This document shows, one piece after another, positions 1-8,085 of a DNA stretch of 64,000 nucleotides. Every line of letters starts with the position of its first letter. Position 1 is the first letter of the stretch. A program made the position numbers and the translations under genes. Where the stretch lies: contig CAZUQM010000014.1 in assembly GCA_964622545.1 (NCBI GenBank), forward strand, positions 62,001 through 126,000. The letters run 5' to 3'. Below the pieces are notes generated by a model, which did no database searches, was not told the DNA's origin, and worked only from the letters and a program-made list of their open reading frames with translations. Source of the DNA: JAFGLZ01 sp964622545. Its GTDB lineage: Bacteria > Planctomycetota > Phycisphaerae > UBA1845 > JAFGLZ01.

Positions 1-1
1 G

Positions 2-385
2 GCCTTCCTGCAACTGATGCTCCGCGAGGTCTTCAAACGCGACGTCAAGATCCGCCTCCGCCCCGGCTACTTCCCCTTCGTCGAGCCGGGTCTCGAGTGC
101 GACATGAGCTGCCTGATCTGCGGCGGCCAGGGCTGCCCCACCTGCAAGCACGAGGGCTGGGTCGAGATGGTCGGCAGCGGCATGATCCATTCGAACGTCC
201 TCCGCGCCGGCGGCATCGATCCGCACGAGTGGACGGGCTTCGCCTTCGGGGTGGGCCTGACGAGGCTGGCGATGATGAAGTACGGCATCGCGGACATCCG
301 CGTGATCAACAGCGGCGACCTGCGGGGCCTGATCCCGCAGGAACGCCTGACCGGCCCGGTGATTCGGGCGTCGAACGAGCGATGA
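2..385 (+). CDS. pheS: Phenylalanyl-tRNA synthetase alpha subunit, C-terminal part (5' truncated by window edge)
   Basis: Catalytic subunit of the (alpha-beta)2 synthetase that charges tRNA-Phe in the cytosol. The frame is open from base 2 and ends with TGA at 383-385; the start lies upstream of the window. The visible part has class II motif 2 and 3 signatures: RLRPGYFPFVEPG, then GFAFGVGLTRLAMMKYGI, then DIRVINSGDLR. Between them is a Cys-rich insertion (CLICGGQGCPTCK) seen in many bacterial PheS proteins. It is followed 219 bp downstream by pheT on the same strand, the usual pairing, although here the two genes are separated by a hairpin-forming repeat rather than being tightly coupled. 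Confidence 0.95.
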   Translation, partial: AFLQLMLREVFKRDVKIRLRPGYFPFVEPGLECDMSCLICGGQGCPTCKHEGWVEMVGSGMIHSNVLRAGGIDPHEWTGFAFGVGLTRLAMMKYGIADIRVINSGDLRGLIPQERLTGPVIRASNER

Positions 386-436
386 ATCCTGTATGAGGTC
401 CTGAACGGACGTCCCGAAGCATGCGTGAAAGCAACC

Positions 437-510
437 GAGCCCCGCTAGTTCCCGCGGCGCTGCCTTGGCGAAGCCGGGTCCCCAGCGGGGTCATGGGCCC
501 GAAGGCCCCT
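437..510. repeat. Dispersed hairpin repeat, copy A
   Basis: Contains CCCCGCT and AGCGGGG arms about 35 bases apart, with an inner segment ending in GCGAAGCCGGGTC. A second copy lies at 10266-10342 with the same arms and core. After the outer arm, both copies continue into a second small inverted repeat (GGGCCC-GAA-GGCCC here, CGCCCC-GAA-GGGGCG there). The two secondary stems differ in sequence but keep their pairing. It sits between pheS and pheT. Confidence 0.6.
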
Positions 511-604
511 AAGGACCGCCGCGTGCCCCCGGCGGCTTGCCCGCCCGTATGGACGATCAGACGAATAGGATGAGACGACCAAACACGATGAAGGCGACCA
601 GACC

Positions 605-3019
605 ATGTTGATCTCCGTGACTTGGCTCCGCGACTTCGTGGACATCCCGGCCGAGACCGGCCCCCGCGACCTGGCGAACATGCTGACCATGAGCACCGCC
701 GAGGTCGAGGGCGTCAAGGAAGTCACCGTCCAGGCCGACGGCCTCATCGCCGCCGGGGTGACCCGCGTCGGCCCCGTCCCCGACCGAAAGAAACTCACGC
801 ACGCCACGCTCGACGTCGGCGGGTCAGAGATCGAGACCGTCACCGCCGCGCCGAGCTTGCAGGTCGGCGACGTCGTCGTCTACGCCCCCGAGGGCACCAG
901 CATCGGCGGCATCGGCCCGATCAAGCGAACGACGGTGGGCGAGATCGACTCCGTCGGCATGATCCTCCCGGGCGACGCGATCGGCATCCTCCAGACCACC
1001 CAAGACGCCGTCTTCCTGCCGCCGTCGACCGAGCCCGGCACGCCCGTCGACCTCGCCGAGCTGAACGACTGGGTGCTCGAGATCGACAACAAATCGATCA
1101 CGCACCGGCCCGACCTGTGGGGCCACTACGGTATCGCCCGCGAGGTCGCCGCCCTCTGCGGCAAGCCGCTCAGGCCGTACACCGACGTCGCCGGCTCGTA
1201 CGATGAGCTCATCGACGAGACCAAGCCGACCATCCCCATCGAGATCGACGATCCGACGCTCTGTCCGCGGTACTCGGCCCTGACGATGACGGGCCTCCAC
1301 GTCCAGCCCTCGCCGCTCTGGATGCAGGCCCGCCTGTCCCACGTCGGCCAGCGACCCATCGACCTGCTCGTCGACCTGACCAACTACGTCATGTTCGACA
1401 TCGGCCAGCCCACGCACGCCTTCGACGGCGACAAGGTCGACCGCATCGAGGTCGCCGTCGCCCGTCCGGGCGAGACCTTCACCACCCTCGACGACATGCA
1501 GCGCAAGCTGCCCGAGGGCACGCTGATGATCCAGTCGGGCCGGCGACACGTTGCCCTGGCCGGCATCATGGGCGGGGCCGACACCGAGGTCACCGAACAG
1601 ACCGAGACCGTCCTGCTCGAATCGGCCAACTTCGAGCCCGCCACGATCCGCCGCGCCGCCGCGGCCATGGGCCACCGCACCGAGGCCAGCGCCCGGTTCG
1701 AGAAGGCCCTCGACCCGATCAACACCGTCTTGGGCATCGGCCGCTTCATCAAGCTCGCCGCCGCCGAGCTGCCCGGTCTCGGCATCGCCTCGAACCTCAG
1801 CGATGCCTACCCCGCCCCGCCCGAGCCCGTCGACGTCGAGGTCGACCTGGCCTTCGCCAGCCGCTTCATCGGCGTGGACGTAGCGCGCGAGCGGGCCGAG
1901 ACGATCCTCTCGGCCCTGGGCTTCGCGTGTACCGGCGGACAGAACGGCAAGCTCCGCGTCCGTGTGCCCACCTGGCGGGCCACCCGAGACGTCGGCATCG
2001 AGGCCGACGTCATCGAAGAGCTCAGCCGCATCATCGGCTACGACAACATCCCCGCCGACCTGCCCGACGTGACCATGCGCAGCTTCCAGCCCGTGCCCGA
2101 CCTGCTCATCGAGCGCCGCTCGCTCGAGGTCCTTTGCCAGGGCCTCGGCTTCAACGAGATCCACGGCTACACCTGGTACGACCCGTCCTGGAACGAGACC
2201 CTTGGATTCATGCCGGGTGAGTGCGTCGAAATCGCCGGCGCCTCGGCCGGCGGGCGCTGGCTGCGCCACACCGTCATGCCTCAGCTCCTCGCCGCGGCCG
2301 ACCTCAACCGCCGGCACGATGACCGGTTCGAGCTCGTCACCGTCGGCAGCGTCTTCTTCCCCGAGCCCGATCCCGAAAAGGATTGGCCCGCCCGCGAGGC
2401 CCGCCGCATGGGCCTGGCCGTCGTCGGACGCGGCGACGAGGACGCCCGGCTCGCCAACCTCAAGTCGGCCGTCGAGACGTGGTCACGACACGTCCTGCAC
2501 CGACAGGCCGCGTTCAACGAGCCGACGGATGCCCCCGACAAGCCCTGGGAGCACCCGATCAAGACGGCCGATATCACCGTTGCCGGGCAGGTCCTGGGCC
2601 GCCTGACCGTCGTGCCCGTCGAGTGTCGCGTCAAGATCGACGACCACCTCCGCCGCTGGGCCATCGCCCTGGCCGAGATCGACCTCGACGCGGCCACGGC
2701 CATGGGACCCGCCGACGAGGCCCTCGAGCGCATCCCCATCCACCAGCAGGTGCGCCTCGATTTCTCCATCCTCGTCCCGGCCACGCGCCGCTACGCCGAG
2801 ATCGCCGACGAGCTGGGACGCTTCGAGCACCCGCTGCTTCGGCGGCTGACCTACGTCGAGAGCTACGAGGGCAAGAACATCCCCGACGGCACGCGGAGCC
2901 TGACCTTCCGCGCCCAGGTCGGCGCTCACGACCGCACGCTCACCGACCCGGACCTCCAGGCCTTCCGCCAGGCGTTCACCGAACACCTGCACCGGCACGG
3001 ACTCGAACTGAGGAGTTGA
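605..3019 (+). CDS. pheT: Phenylalanyl-tRNA synthetase beta subunit
   Basis: The 804-aa beta chain pairs with PheS to form the tRNA-Phe charging enzyme; its B3/B4 region carries editing activity against Tyr-tRNA-Phe in the family. It opens with the typical MLISVTWLRDFVDIP. It continues through a tRNA-binding OB-like region (about 40-150), the B3/B4 editing region (about 210-370), B5 (about 400-475) and a C-terminal anticodon-binding FDX-ACB domain (about 710-804, containing RYAEIADELGRFEHPLL and TFRAQVGAHDRTL). The length is normal. ATG at 605 is chosen because it gives the family N-terminus; an AAGG lies about 10 bases upstream, so the ribosome site is loose. High-GC codon use matches its neighbours. 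Confidence 0.96.
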   Translation: MLISVTWLRDFVDIPAETGPRDLANMLTMSTAEVEGVKEVTVQADGLIAAGVTRVGPVPDRKKLTHATLDVGGSEIETVTAAPSLQVGDVVVYAPEGTSIGGIGPIKRTTVGEIDSVGMILPGDAIGILQTTQDAVFLPPSTEPGTPVDLAELNDWVLEIDNKSITHRPDLWGHYGIAREVAALCGKPLRPYTDVAGSYDELIDETKPTIPIEIDDPTLCPRYSALTMTGLHVQPSPLWMQARLSHVGQRPIDLLVDLTNYVMFDIGQPTHAFDGDKVDRIEVAVARPGETFTTLDDMQRKLPEGTLMIQSGRRHVALAGIMGGADTEVTEQTETVLLESANFEPATIRRAAAAMGHRTEASARFEKALDPINTVLGIGRFIKLAAAELPGLGIASNLSDAYPAPPEPVDVEVDLAFASRFIGVDVARERAETILSALGFACTGGQNGKLRVRVPTWRATRDVGIEADVIEELSRIIGYDNIPADLPDVTMRSFQPVPDLLIERRSLEVLCQGLGFNEIHGYTWYDPSWNETLGFMPGECVEIAGASAGGRWLRHTVMPQLLAAADLNRRHDDRFELVTVGSVFFPEPDPEKDWPAREARRMGLAVVGRGDEDARLANLKSAVETWSRHVLHRQAAFNEPTDAPDKPWEHPIKTADITVAGQVLGRLTVVPVECRVKIDDHLRRWAIALAEIDLDAATAMGPADEALERIPIHQQVRLDFSILVPATRRYAEIADELGRFEHPLLRRLTYVESYEGKNIPDGTRSLTFRAQVGAHDRTLTDPDLQAFRQAFTEHLHRHGLELRS

Positions 3020-3044
3020 AAGGGAGCCTCTGCGGGCCGATGTG

Positions 3045-3128
3045 CCCCGGCCACCCTCGCCTGGGTTGAGGGCCCCCCGGCCACCCTCGCCTGGGTTGAT
3101 GTGCCCGGCCGTCCTCGGGTGGGTTTTT
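3045..3128 (+). repeat. Three tandem degenerate 25-bp repeats, ending in a possible terminator
   Basis: Units at 3045-3069 and 3075-3099 are near-identical (CCGGCCACCCTCGCCTGGGT core). A third, diverged unit at 3104-3128 ends in GGGTGGG followed by five T. CCACCC in the second unit can pair with GGGTGG in the third, placing a stem just before the T run, so the array may terminate pheT transcription. The terminator role is inference. Confidence 0.5.
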
Positions 3129-3211
3129 CGATGGCTTACGACCGGGGGGCGGCCATGCCACAAGAGAGATCATGTCTCACGAGCAACTTTGGTGAGCTGT
3201 CGTCTGGGTGG

Positions 3212-3231
3212 CCCATGGCTTCAGCCGTGGG
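3212..3231. repeat. Short hairpin repeat
   Basis: CCCATGGCT, TC, AGCCGTGGG: nine paired positions, one of them a wobble, with a two-base loop. It resembles the other intergenic hairpins in the window in size and GC content. Function unknown. Confidence 0.45.
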
Positions 3232-3341
3232 GGACGCGAATCGACGGTCGAGTTCGTGTCGCAGCGGACCAGGTGGGTTCCCACCCTCCTTAGAGGTCTC
3301 ACCCTATCTTCGCTTACGGTCCAAACAGTCTTGCAGGTGGC

Positions 3342-4778
3342 TTAGGTGAGCCGACGGCGGCTTAGGACCGCCAGGCACGCCAGGGCGATCACCGGCACGA
3401 AGGGCTCGACACCGCTGCCGCATTCGAACTGGGCCGTCACCTCACGATGATCGTTCATGACCAGCGTGATCGTGAGGTTGGCATCGTAGACGACGTGGTT
3501 TGCGTCGCCGGGATGATTGGGGTCGTACACCTGCCAGTGCTTGAAGGCCTTCCCTTCGATCGGTGTGGCCGATAGCGAGACAGTCGTTCCGGCCAGGAAG
3601 GCCGGGGCGTTCGGGTCGTTCGGATCCGGATCGATGACGACCTCGCCCCAATGGGGATTGATCGCGCTCAGTGCCAAATCATAGACGGGCGTCATCAGAA
3701 ACGCTCGCGTCTGACCGTCGAGCTTCCCGTGCCCGACGATCTGACCGACGTCGTTGATGCCGCGGGCCTCCGACAGCACCCAATTCGGCCAAGCCTCGGG
3801 CGGCATCAGGTCGTTGAGGTCGACCATCAACTCGTTCTCATCATCCGTCGCGCCGGCTCGAAACCACAGGTCCGGTGACCCGTCCCCGTCGGTATCCTCC
3901 GGCTCGATGATGATCGCGTGAGGCGCACCCCCGTAGCCGACCTGTGCGTAGCCCACGATGACACCTCTCTCGTTGATGCCGTACGATCGACTCGTACCGT
4001 CGTGGTAGGATCCGAGGCTGATCAGCTGGCCGTTCACGAGAAGGAACGCTCGGATCTTGGTGTTGGGGGCATACACGCTGCGAGCCCAGCCCACCACGAG
4101 CCCCGCATCGTTGACGTCGAGCGCGGCGCTGCCGCGCCCGCCGAAGGTGCCCAAATCGCTCATCACGCCACCGGCGTAGACGAAGGCATGCCGCTCCCCG
4201 TTGGGGTCGTGGGCCCATCCGACGATCGTTCCGCTGCCGTTGATGGCCTTGGCCTCGCTCTGGCTGCCGCCGAGCGTTCCCAGGTCCGACAGCGCGCCGC
4301 CCTGCCACAGGAAGGCGTGGTTCTCCCCGCCGCTGAGCGAGTTGCCGACCACCTCGCCACTCTCGCTGAGGCCGTAACCCAAGCTGTGGGTCCTGCCGGG
4401 CAGCGCGCCCAGGTCCGTCATGGTCCCGGCCTGCCACCGAAACGCGTGATAGGACGAGCCGTCGACGAAGGAGTAGCCGGTGACCTGGTCGTTGTCGTTG
4501 ATGTCAAGACCCAGGCTCCGGGTCCCGCCCAGGGTCCCGAGGTCGGTCATGACGCCCTCGGCGTACAGAAACGCCCGGTCTTGTCCGGCCGCGTCATGCG
4601 ACCATCCGGCGATGTGGCCGGCGTTGTTGATAGCCTGAGCCCGGCTTTGTGATCCGCCCAAGGTGCCGAGATCGACCAGGACGTAGTCCGTGGCCAACGT
4701 ACAGGGGGTGAGCACGAACCAGGGCAGCAGGGCCGAGACCAGACCAGACCGGGGCAAGCTAAGCCAGCGGGTGGGCAT
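3342..4778 (-). CDS. Exported HAF-repeat protein with C-terminal sorting-like tail
   Basis: A 478-aa protein built from about seven copies of a ~45-residue repeat with the pattern DLGTLGG-S-A--IN--G-I-GW...AF-W/Y, the signature of extracellular HAF-family repeat proteins, which probably fold as a beta-propeller-like structure. ATG at 4778 is chosen over a longer reading because GGAGGAGGAGGAA lies directly upstream and it is followed at once by a signal peptide (LSLPRSGLVSALLPWFVLTP, cleavage near ATDY). After the repeats comes a region with PNDPNAPAFLAGTTVSLSATP, like a bacterial repeat or Ig-like module. The C-terminus is CGSG, a hydrophobic stretch (PVIALACLAVL) and SRRRLT. That arrangement (Cys-Gly, membrane segment, Arg tail) resembles MYXO-CTERM-type cell-surface sorting signals. 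Substrate or role is unknown. Confidence 0.8.
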   Translation of the reverse strand: MPTRWLSLPRSGLVSALLPWFVLTPCTLATDYVLVDLGTLGGSQSRAQAINNAGHIAGWSHDAAGQDRAFLYAEGVMTDLGTLGGTRSLGLDINDNDQVTGYSFVDGSSYHAFRWQAGTMTDLGALPGRTHSLGYGLSESGEVVGNSLSGGENHAFLWQGGALSDLGTLGGSQSEAKAINGSGTIVGWAHDPNGERHAFVYAGGVMSDLGTFGGRGSAALDVNDAGLVVGWARSVYAPNTKIRAFLLVNGQLISLGSYHDGTSRSYGINERGVIVGYAQVGYGGAPHAIIIEPEDTDGDGSPDLWFRAGATDDENELMVDLNDLMPPEAWPNWVLSEARGINDVGQIVGHGKLDGQTRAFLMTPVYDLALSAINPHWGEVVIDPDPNDPNAPAFLAGTTVSLSATPIEGKAFKHWQVYDPNHPGDANHVVYDANLTITLVMNDHREVTAQFECGSGVEPFVPVIALACLAVLSRRRLT

Positions 4779-4945
4779 TTCCTCCTCCTCCGGAGCGGCC
4801 GTTCCAGCAAGACGGGCGTTGGGGCACACCCCCTCCTGGGAAGTCTAGGCTTGCACGTCGGGCGTTGGCAAGTAGCCCCCGGCCACCGGAAGACCTCCGC
4901 CCATCCGGAGTCCCATAATTCCGCGAACCTACGCGGACGAGGCGA

Positions 4946-5941
4946 TTAGCTGCCCGCAGGTCCGCTGGATCGGAGCGTCACCGGTCTGTTGCTTCGAGAG
5001 GCCTTGAACAGCGCGCTGGCCAACGCCACCGATCCCGCCGCCGACGGCAGCCCGTACGGCACGCCCCGCTTCTCGCGAACGCTCTTGACGAACGACGAAA
5101 CCATCCCCGAATACCCGCATTCGATACGCGGATCATCCCCCGTGCCCAACCGAGGATGGTGCCGCGCCAAGAGCTGGCTGCCCGCGATGCACAGCAGGTT
5201 CACGTCGTCCTGGATCGTCAGCAAAGCGCCGTCGCCGCTGCGAACCTCCATGTGGCTGCCCGACGTCTGAGGCGCGCCCACGTGGTGCAGCCCGACGCTC
5301 ACGACCGTCCCGTTCGACGCCAGCACGATCGCCGCCAGATGACCGTAGGGCTGCTCGATGCCCCACACCCGCTGAGCCTCCAGACCGCACGCTCGAAGAC
5401 GATCCGCCGCCTCGAACGCCAGATCGAACGGCAGCGGCAGATCGTCCAACTCATCCGGATCGGGATCCCGAGGCCACGTGATCACCAGATCGATCGACGC
5501 CAGCGGACCGAGCTTGCCCGACTCGATCAACCGCCGCATCCGCGTCCCGGCCGGGCTGAACCGGTGCGCCTGCCCGACCATCACCGGCATGCGGCTCTTG
5601 CGGGCCAGGTGTGCCAAAGACCGGCACTCCGACGGCTTCGTCCCCGGCGAGCCCAACAGCATCACCCCGGTCCGGCTCCGCAGACACGTCTTGGCCCACT
5701 GAATCCGGTCGGCCTCCTTGGCGAAAACGATCACCGCATCCGGCTCGGCCTCCGAAAGCATCTGATCGAGGTCGTCGAAGGGCCAGCGGGCCCCGTGGGC
5801 CCGGGCCGCATCCTCGGCCCGACCCGGGTTCGGGTCGAACACCGCCTCGAAGCGAACCCCTTCCACCGCGATCGATTGCAGCAACTGACGGGGGATGCGC
5901 GCCACGTCGCCGGCCAGCGCAACCCTGATCTCTCCTGACAT
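4946..5941 (-). CDS. Gfo/Idh/MocA-family oxidoreductase
   Basis: A predicted NAD(P)-dependent sugar or inositol-type dehydrogenase of 331 aa. The N-terminal Rossmann half starts IRVALAGDVARIP, then has FEAVFDPNPGRAEDAARAHG and EPDAVIVFAKEADRI. The expected glycine-rich loop (GxGxxG) is degenerate and the usual EKP motif is replaced by GSPGTKPSE, so cofactor binding or catalysis may be altered. The C-terminal half has a typical alpha/beta dimerisation fold. ATG at 5941 is taken; an ATG at 5950 and a TTG at 5959 are also in frame and no ribosome site decides between them. It stands alone, in the same direction as the HAF gene 167 bp downstream, and diverges from the ACT-domain gene. Confidence 0.75.
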   Translation of the reverse strand: MSGEIRVALAGDVARIPRQLLQSIAVEGVRFEAVFDPNPGRAEDAARAHGARWPFDDLDQMLSEAEPDAVIVFAKEADRIQWAKTCLRSRTGVMLLGSPGTKPSECRSLAHLARKSRMPVMVGQAHRFSPAGTRMRRLIESGKLGPLASIDLVITWPRDPDPDELDDLPLPFDLAFEAADRLRACGLEAQRVWGIEQPYGHLAAIVLASNGTVVSVGLHHVGAPQTSGSHMEVRSGDGALLTIQDDVNLLCIAGSQLLARHHPRLGTGDDPRIECGYSGMVSSFVKSVREKRGVPYGLPSAAGSVALASALFKASRSNRPVTLRSSGPAGS

Positions 5942-5969
5942 ACCATCCATCCGAACCAAAGCATTTCCG

Positions 5970-5997
5970 TTACGAACCCAAACGCGGCCGTTATAAT
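5970..5997 (+). promoter_or_regulatory. Candidate promoter for the ACT-domain gene
   Basis: A perfect -10 hexamer TATAAT (5992-5997) is preceded by a 16-base spacer and a weak -35 (TTACGA, 5970-5975). It lies 126 bp before the ACT-domain start, in the divergent gap with the oxidoreductase gene. AT-rich hexamers like this are scarce in this GC-rich sequence. Confidence 0.4.
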
Positions 5998-6123
5998 AGC
6001 ATCGAACTGACGGATGTCGATCTGAGCCGAGGGGAAGGGCGAGCAGAAGCCGGCCCGGAGGGCGACCGAGCCGGACCTGCGCGGTACGGTACGCGAGTCG
6101 ACCTACTGGACAAGGTGAACGAA

Positions 6124-6576
6124 ATGCGAACTGAGACGCAGTTTTCCGTCTTCCTGGTCAACAAGCCCGGCGTCCTGGCACAGGTGACCGACGCCCTCGC
6201 CGAAGCCAAGATCAACATCGTCGCCCTGACGATGATGGACTCCAGCGAGCACGGCGTCCTACGCCTCGTGGCCGGAAACGCCGACAAAGCCCGCGACGTG
6301 CTCAAAAAGCTCAACGTCCCCATGACCGAAGCGGAGGTGCTCGTCGTCGAGATGTCGAACAAGCCGGGCTCCCTGGCCGATACCTGCAACCGGCTCGCAT
6401 CGGCGCACGTCAACATCAGCTATGCGTACGTCACGACGGGCGCACCCGGCGGAAAGGCCTGCGCGGTGCTCAAGGTGGCCGACACCAAAAAGGCCATCGC
6501 CACCCTCAGCGACCGGAAGCCCCGCAGGAAGACCTCGCGGAAGAAGGTCCGACGCTCGCCGGCCTCGAGAATGTAA
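6124..6576 (+). CDS. Tandem ACT-domain protein
   Basis: A 150-aa protein with two ACT domains, about residues 4-65 (FSVFLVNKPGVLAQVTDALA) and 73-135 (VVEMSNKPGSLADTCNRLA). ACT domains bind amino acids or similar ligands and usually control enzymes; stand-alone ACT pairs are thought to be small-molecule sensors. A strongly basic tail follows (RKPRRKTSRKKVRRS), which could bind nucleic acid or be unstructured. ATG at 6124 is preferred to the GTG at 6115 because AAGGTGA sits about six bases before it. The next gene on the strand, a GHKL ATPase, starts within 170 bp, so the sensor and ATPase may work together; that is inference. Confidence 0.85.
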   Translation: MRTETQFSVFLVNKPGVLAQVTDALAEAKINIVALTMMDSSEHGVLRLVAGNADKARDVLKKLNVPMTEAEVLVVEMSNKPGSLADTCNRLASAHVNISYAYVTTGAPGGKACAVLKVADTKKAIATLSDRKPRRKTSRKKVRRSPASRM

Positions 6577-6741
6577 TCGCGGACGAACCGGTCGTCCCGA
6601 ATGCGGACCGTGCCCGCGCGATCGACCCCCGTCATCGAATCCCGGGCTCGCTCGTGCCGCCGTCCGTCGGCCCGCCGTAGTGGAGACCCCAGCCCCGTGC
6701 CTCGTACCCCGGGCCGATTCCATCTCCTCCAGCCCCGCCAC

Positions 6742-8076
6742 ATGTGGCGACTGGCCTCCTTGTCCGATTTCTGGCGGATGGCCCTGTACCTCCAGAACCA
6801 GCGGAACGCCGACCAAGCCGGCCACGCCCTCGAGGCCTACCTCTCACGCATCACACCCATCGTCCGCGACAGCGTCCGGCGCTACGCGCGCTGCCTCCGC
6901 CTCCTCGACAAACGCGCCGGCGGCCTGCTCAGCAACCCCGCCACCGTCCAGCGCCTCCGCCTGCCCCTGCCGTCGGGCCAAACCCTGCTGGACTACTTCG
7001 AAAACGCCGGTAGGTCCCTCGACGCGTGGCTGACCGACCTCGACGAGGCGCCGGCCGAACAGTCGCTCAAGCTCTGGCAGCGCCTCCTCGACGACCCCAA
7101 CGAGTACCGATCCTTCATGACCCGCCTCATCCACCAGTTCGGCAACTACGAGATGATCGCCCTGGCCCTGCCCGGCATGGGGCCCATCATCACCGACCGT
7201 CGCCTCCAGGCCACCATGTCCGAGATGTTCGCCATCAAGCGACGGCTCATCCGCCTGCTCGAGCTGGCCTACAGCGTCCGCCGGGCCTGGCTCAGCGACC
7301 CGCCCACCACCAGCCTGAGCTTCTTCGACCCGGAGGTCGACCTGGGCCGACTCGTCCGCGGCATGCTCGCCGAGTACATGGTCCAGGCCGACCCCGAACG
7401 CATCGCCGCCGGAAAAAAACGCGCCGAGCGCAAAGGCCGCCGCCACACACGCTACCGTTTCTGGAGACCCGCCGAGGCCCTCCGCCAGATGGCCGGCGTG
7501 ACCTACAAGGAGCGACCCGGAAGGGTCCCCCGACCGACCAACCGCTACGTCGACCTGCGACTGGCCGCGACCCCCGCCTTCTGCGCCGACCTCACCCGCC
7601 TCAACTGGGCCGTCAAGGAGCTGTTCAACAACGCCATCGCCGCCACCACCCGCGTCACCATCAGCGACGACGGCCAGCGCGTCGAGGCCAGACCCATCCC
7701 CAAGCACGACTGCCCCAACCCGCCCTCGGCCATCACCCTGACCGTCAAGCCGATCACCATGTGGCAGGGCCTGCGGCGGACCCGCGGCTCCCGCCTCGTC
7801 ATCAGCGACGACGGCATCGGCATCGACCCCAAGGTCCTGCCCCACGTCACGCTCTGGGCCTTCAGCACCCACCGCGATTGGATCGACGACGACCCCGACC
7901 GCCTCATCAGCGAGGCCAGCCTCGAGAGCAAGCAGATGCTCATCGGCGGTAAGGGTATCGGCCTGGCCTTCGCCCGCGCCACCATCGAGGAGCTCGGTGG
8001 CCGACTCACCATCAGCAGCGCGCCCGACAAGGGCACCGTCGTCACCATCGACATCCCCGTCCCGACCCTCCGCTGA
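6742..8076 (+). CDS. GHKL/HATPase_c-domain protein resembling mitochondrial-type (PDK/BCKDK-like) kinases
   Basis: About 444 aa. The C-terminal half is a GHKL ATPase: N box KELFNNAIAATT (about 293-304), G1 box SDDGIGID (about 355-362), G2 box GGKGIGLAFA (about 403-412) and a closing GTVVTIDIP strand. The N-terminal half is helical (DYFENAGRSLDAWL, FMTRLIHQFGNYEMIALALPG) and shows no canonical phosphoacceptor H box, HAMP or membrane segment. This layout recalls pyruvate or branched-chain dehydrogenase kinases, which phosphorylate protein Ser rather than themselves; that comparison is from memory of the family and needs a profile search. The start is uncertain: an in-frame ATG at 6601 adds 47 Arg/Pro-rich residues that look non-coding, and neither start has a clear ribosome site. 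Confidence 0.7.
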   Translation: MWRLASLSDFWRMALYLQNQRNADQAGHALEAYLSRITPIVRDSVRRYARCLRLLDKRAGGLLSNPATVQRLRLPLPSGQTLLDYFENAGRSLDAWLTDLDEAPAEQSLKLWQRLLDDPNEYRSFMTRLIHQFGNYEMIALALPGMGPIITDRRLQATMSEMFAIKRRLIRLLELAYSVRRAWLSDPPTTSLSFFDPEVDLGRLVRGMLAEYMVQADPERIAAGKKRAERKGRRHTRYRFWRPAEALRQMAGVTYKERPGRVPRPTNRYVDLRLAATPAFCADLTRLNWAVKELFNNAIAATTRVTISDDGQRVEARPIPKHDCPNPPSAITLTVKPITMWQGLRRTRGSRLVISDDGIGIDPKVLPHVTLWAFSTHRDWIDDDPDRLISEASLESKQMLIGGKGIGLAFARATIEELGGRLTISSAPDKGTVVTIDIPVPTLR

Positions 8077-8085
8077 GACGATCCG

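Larger units (their letters stand above)
3020..3341. other. Intergenic region with repeats between convergent genes
   Basis: This 322-bp gap separates pheT from the convergent HAF-protein gene. It contains three tandem degenerate repeats (3045-3128), a CCCATGGCT/AGCCGTGGG hairpin (3212-3231), and otherwise nothing I can interpret. Short open frames here have no recognisable features and no good ribosome sites. Confidence 0.5.

Noticed and set aside
3042..3349. Short plus-strand frames in the gap after pheT
   Set aside because: Built from tandem repeats and a hairpin; no domain or convincing ribosome site.
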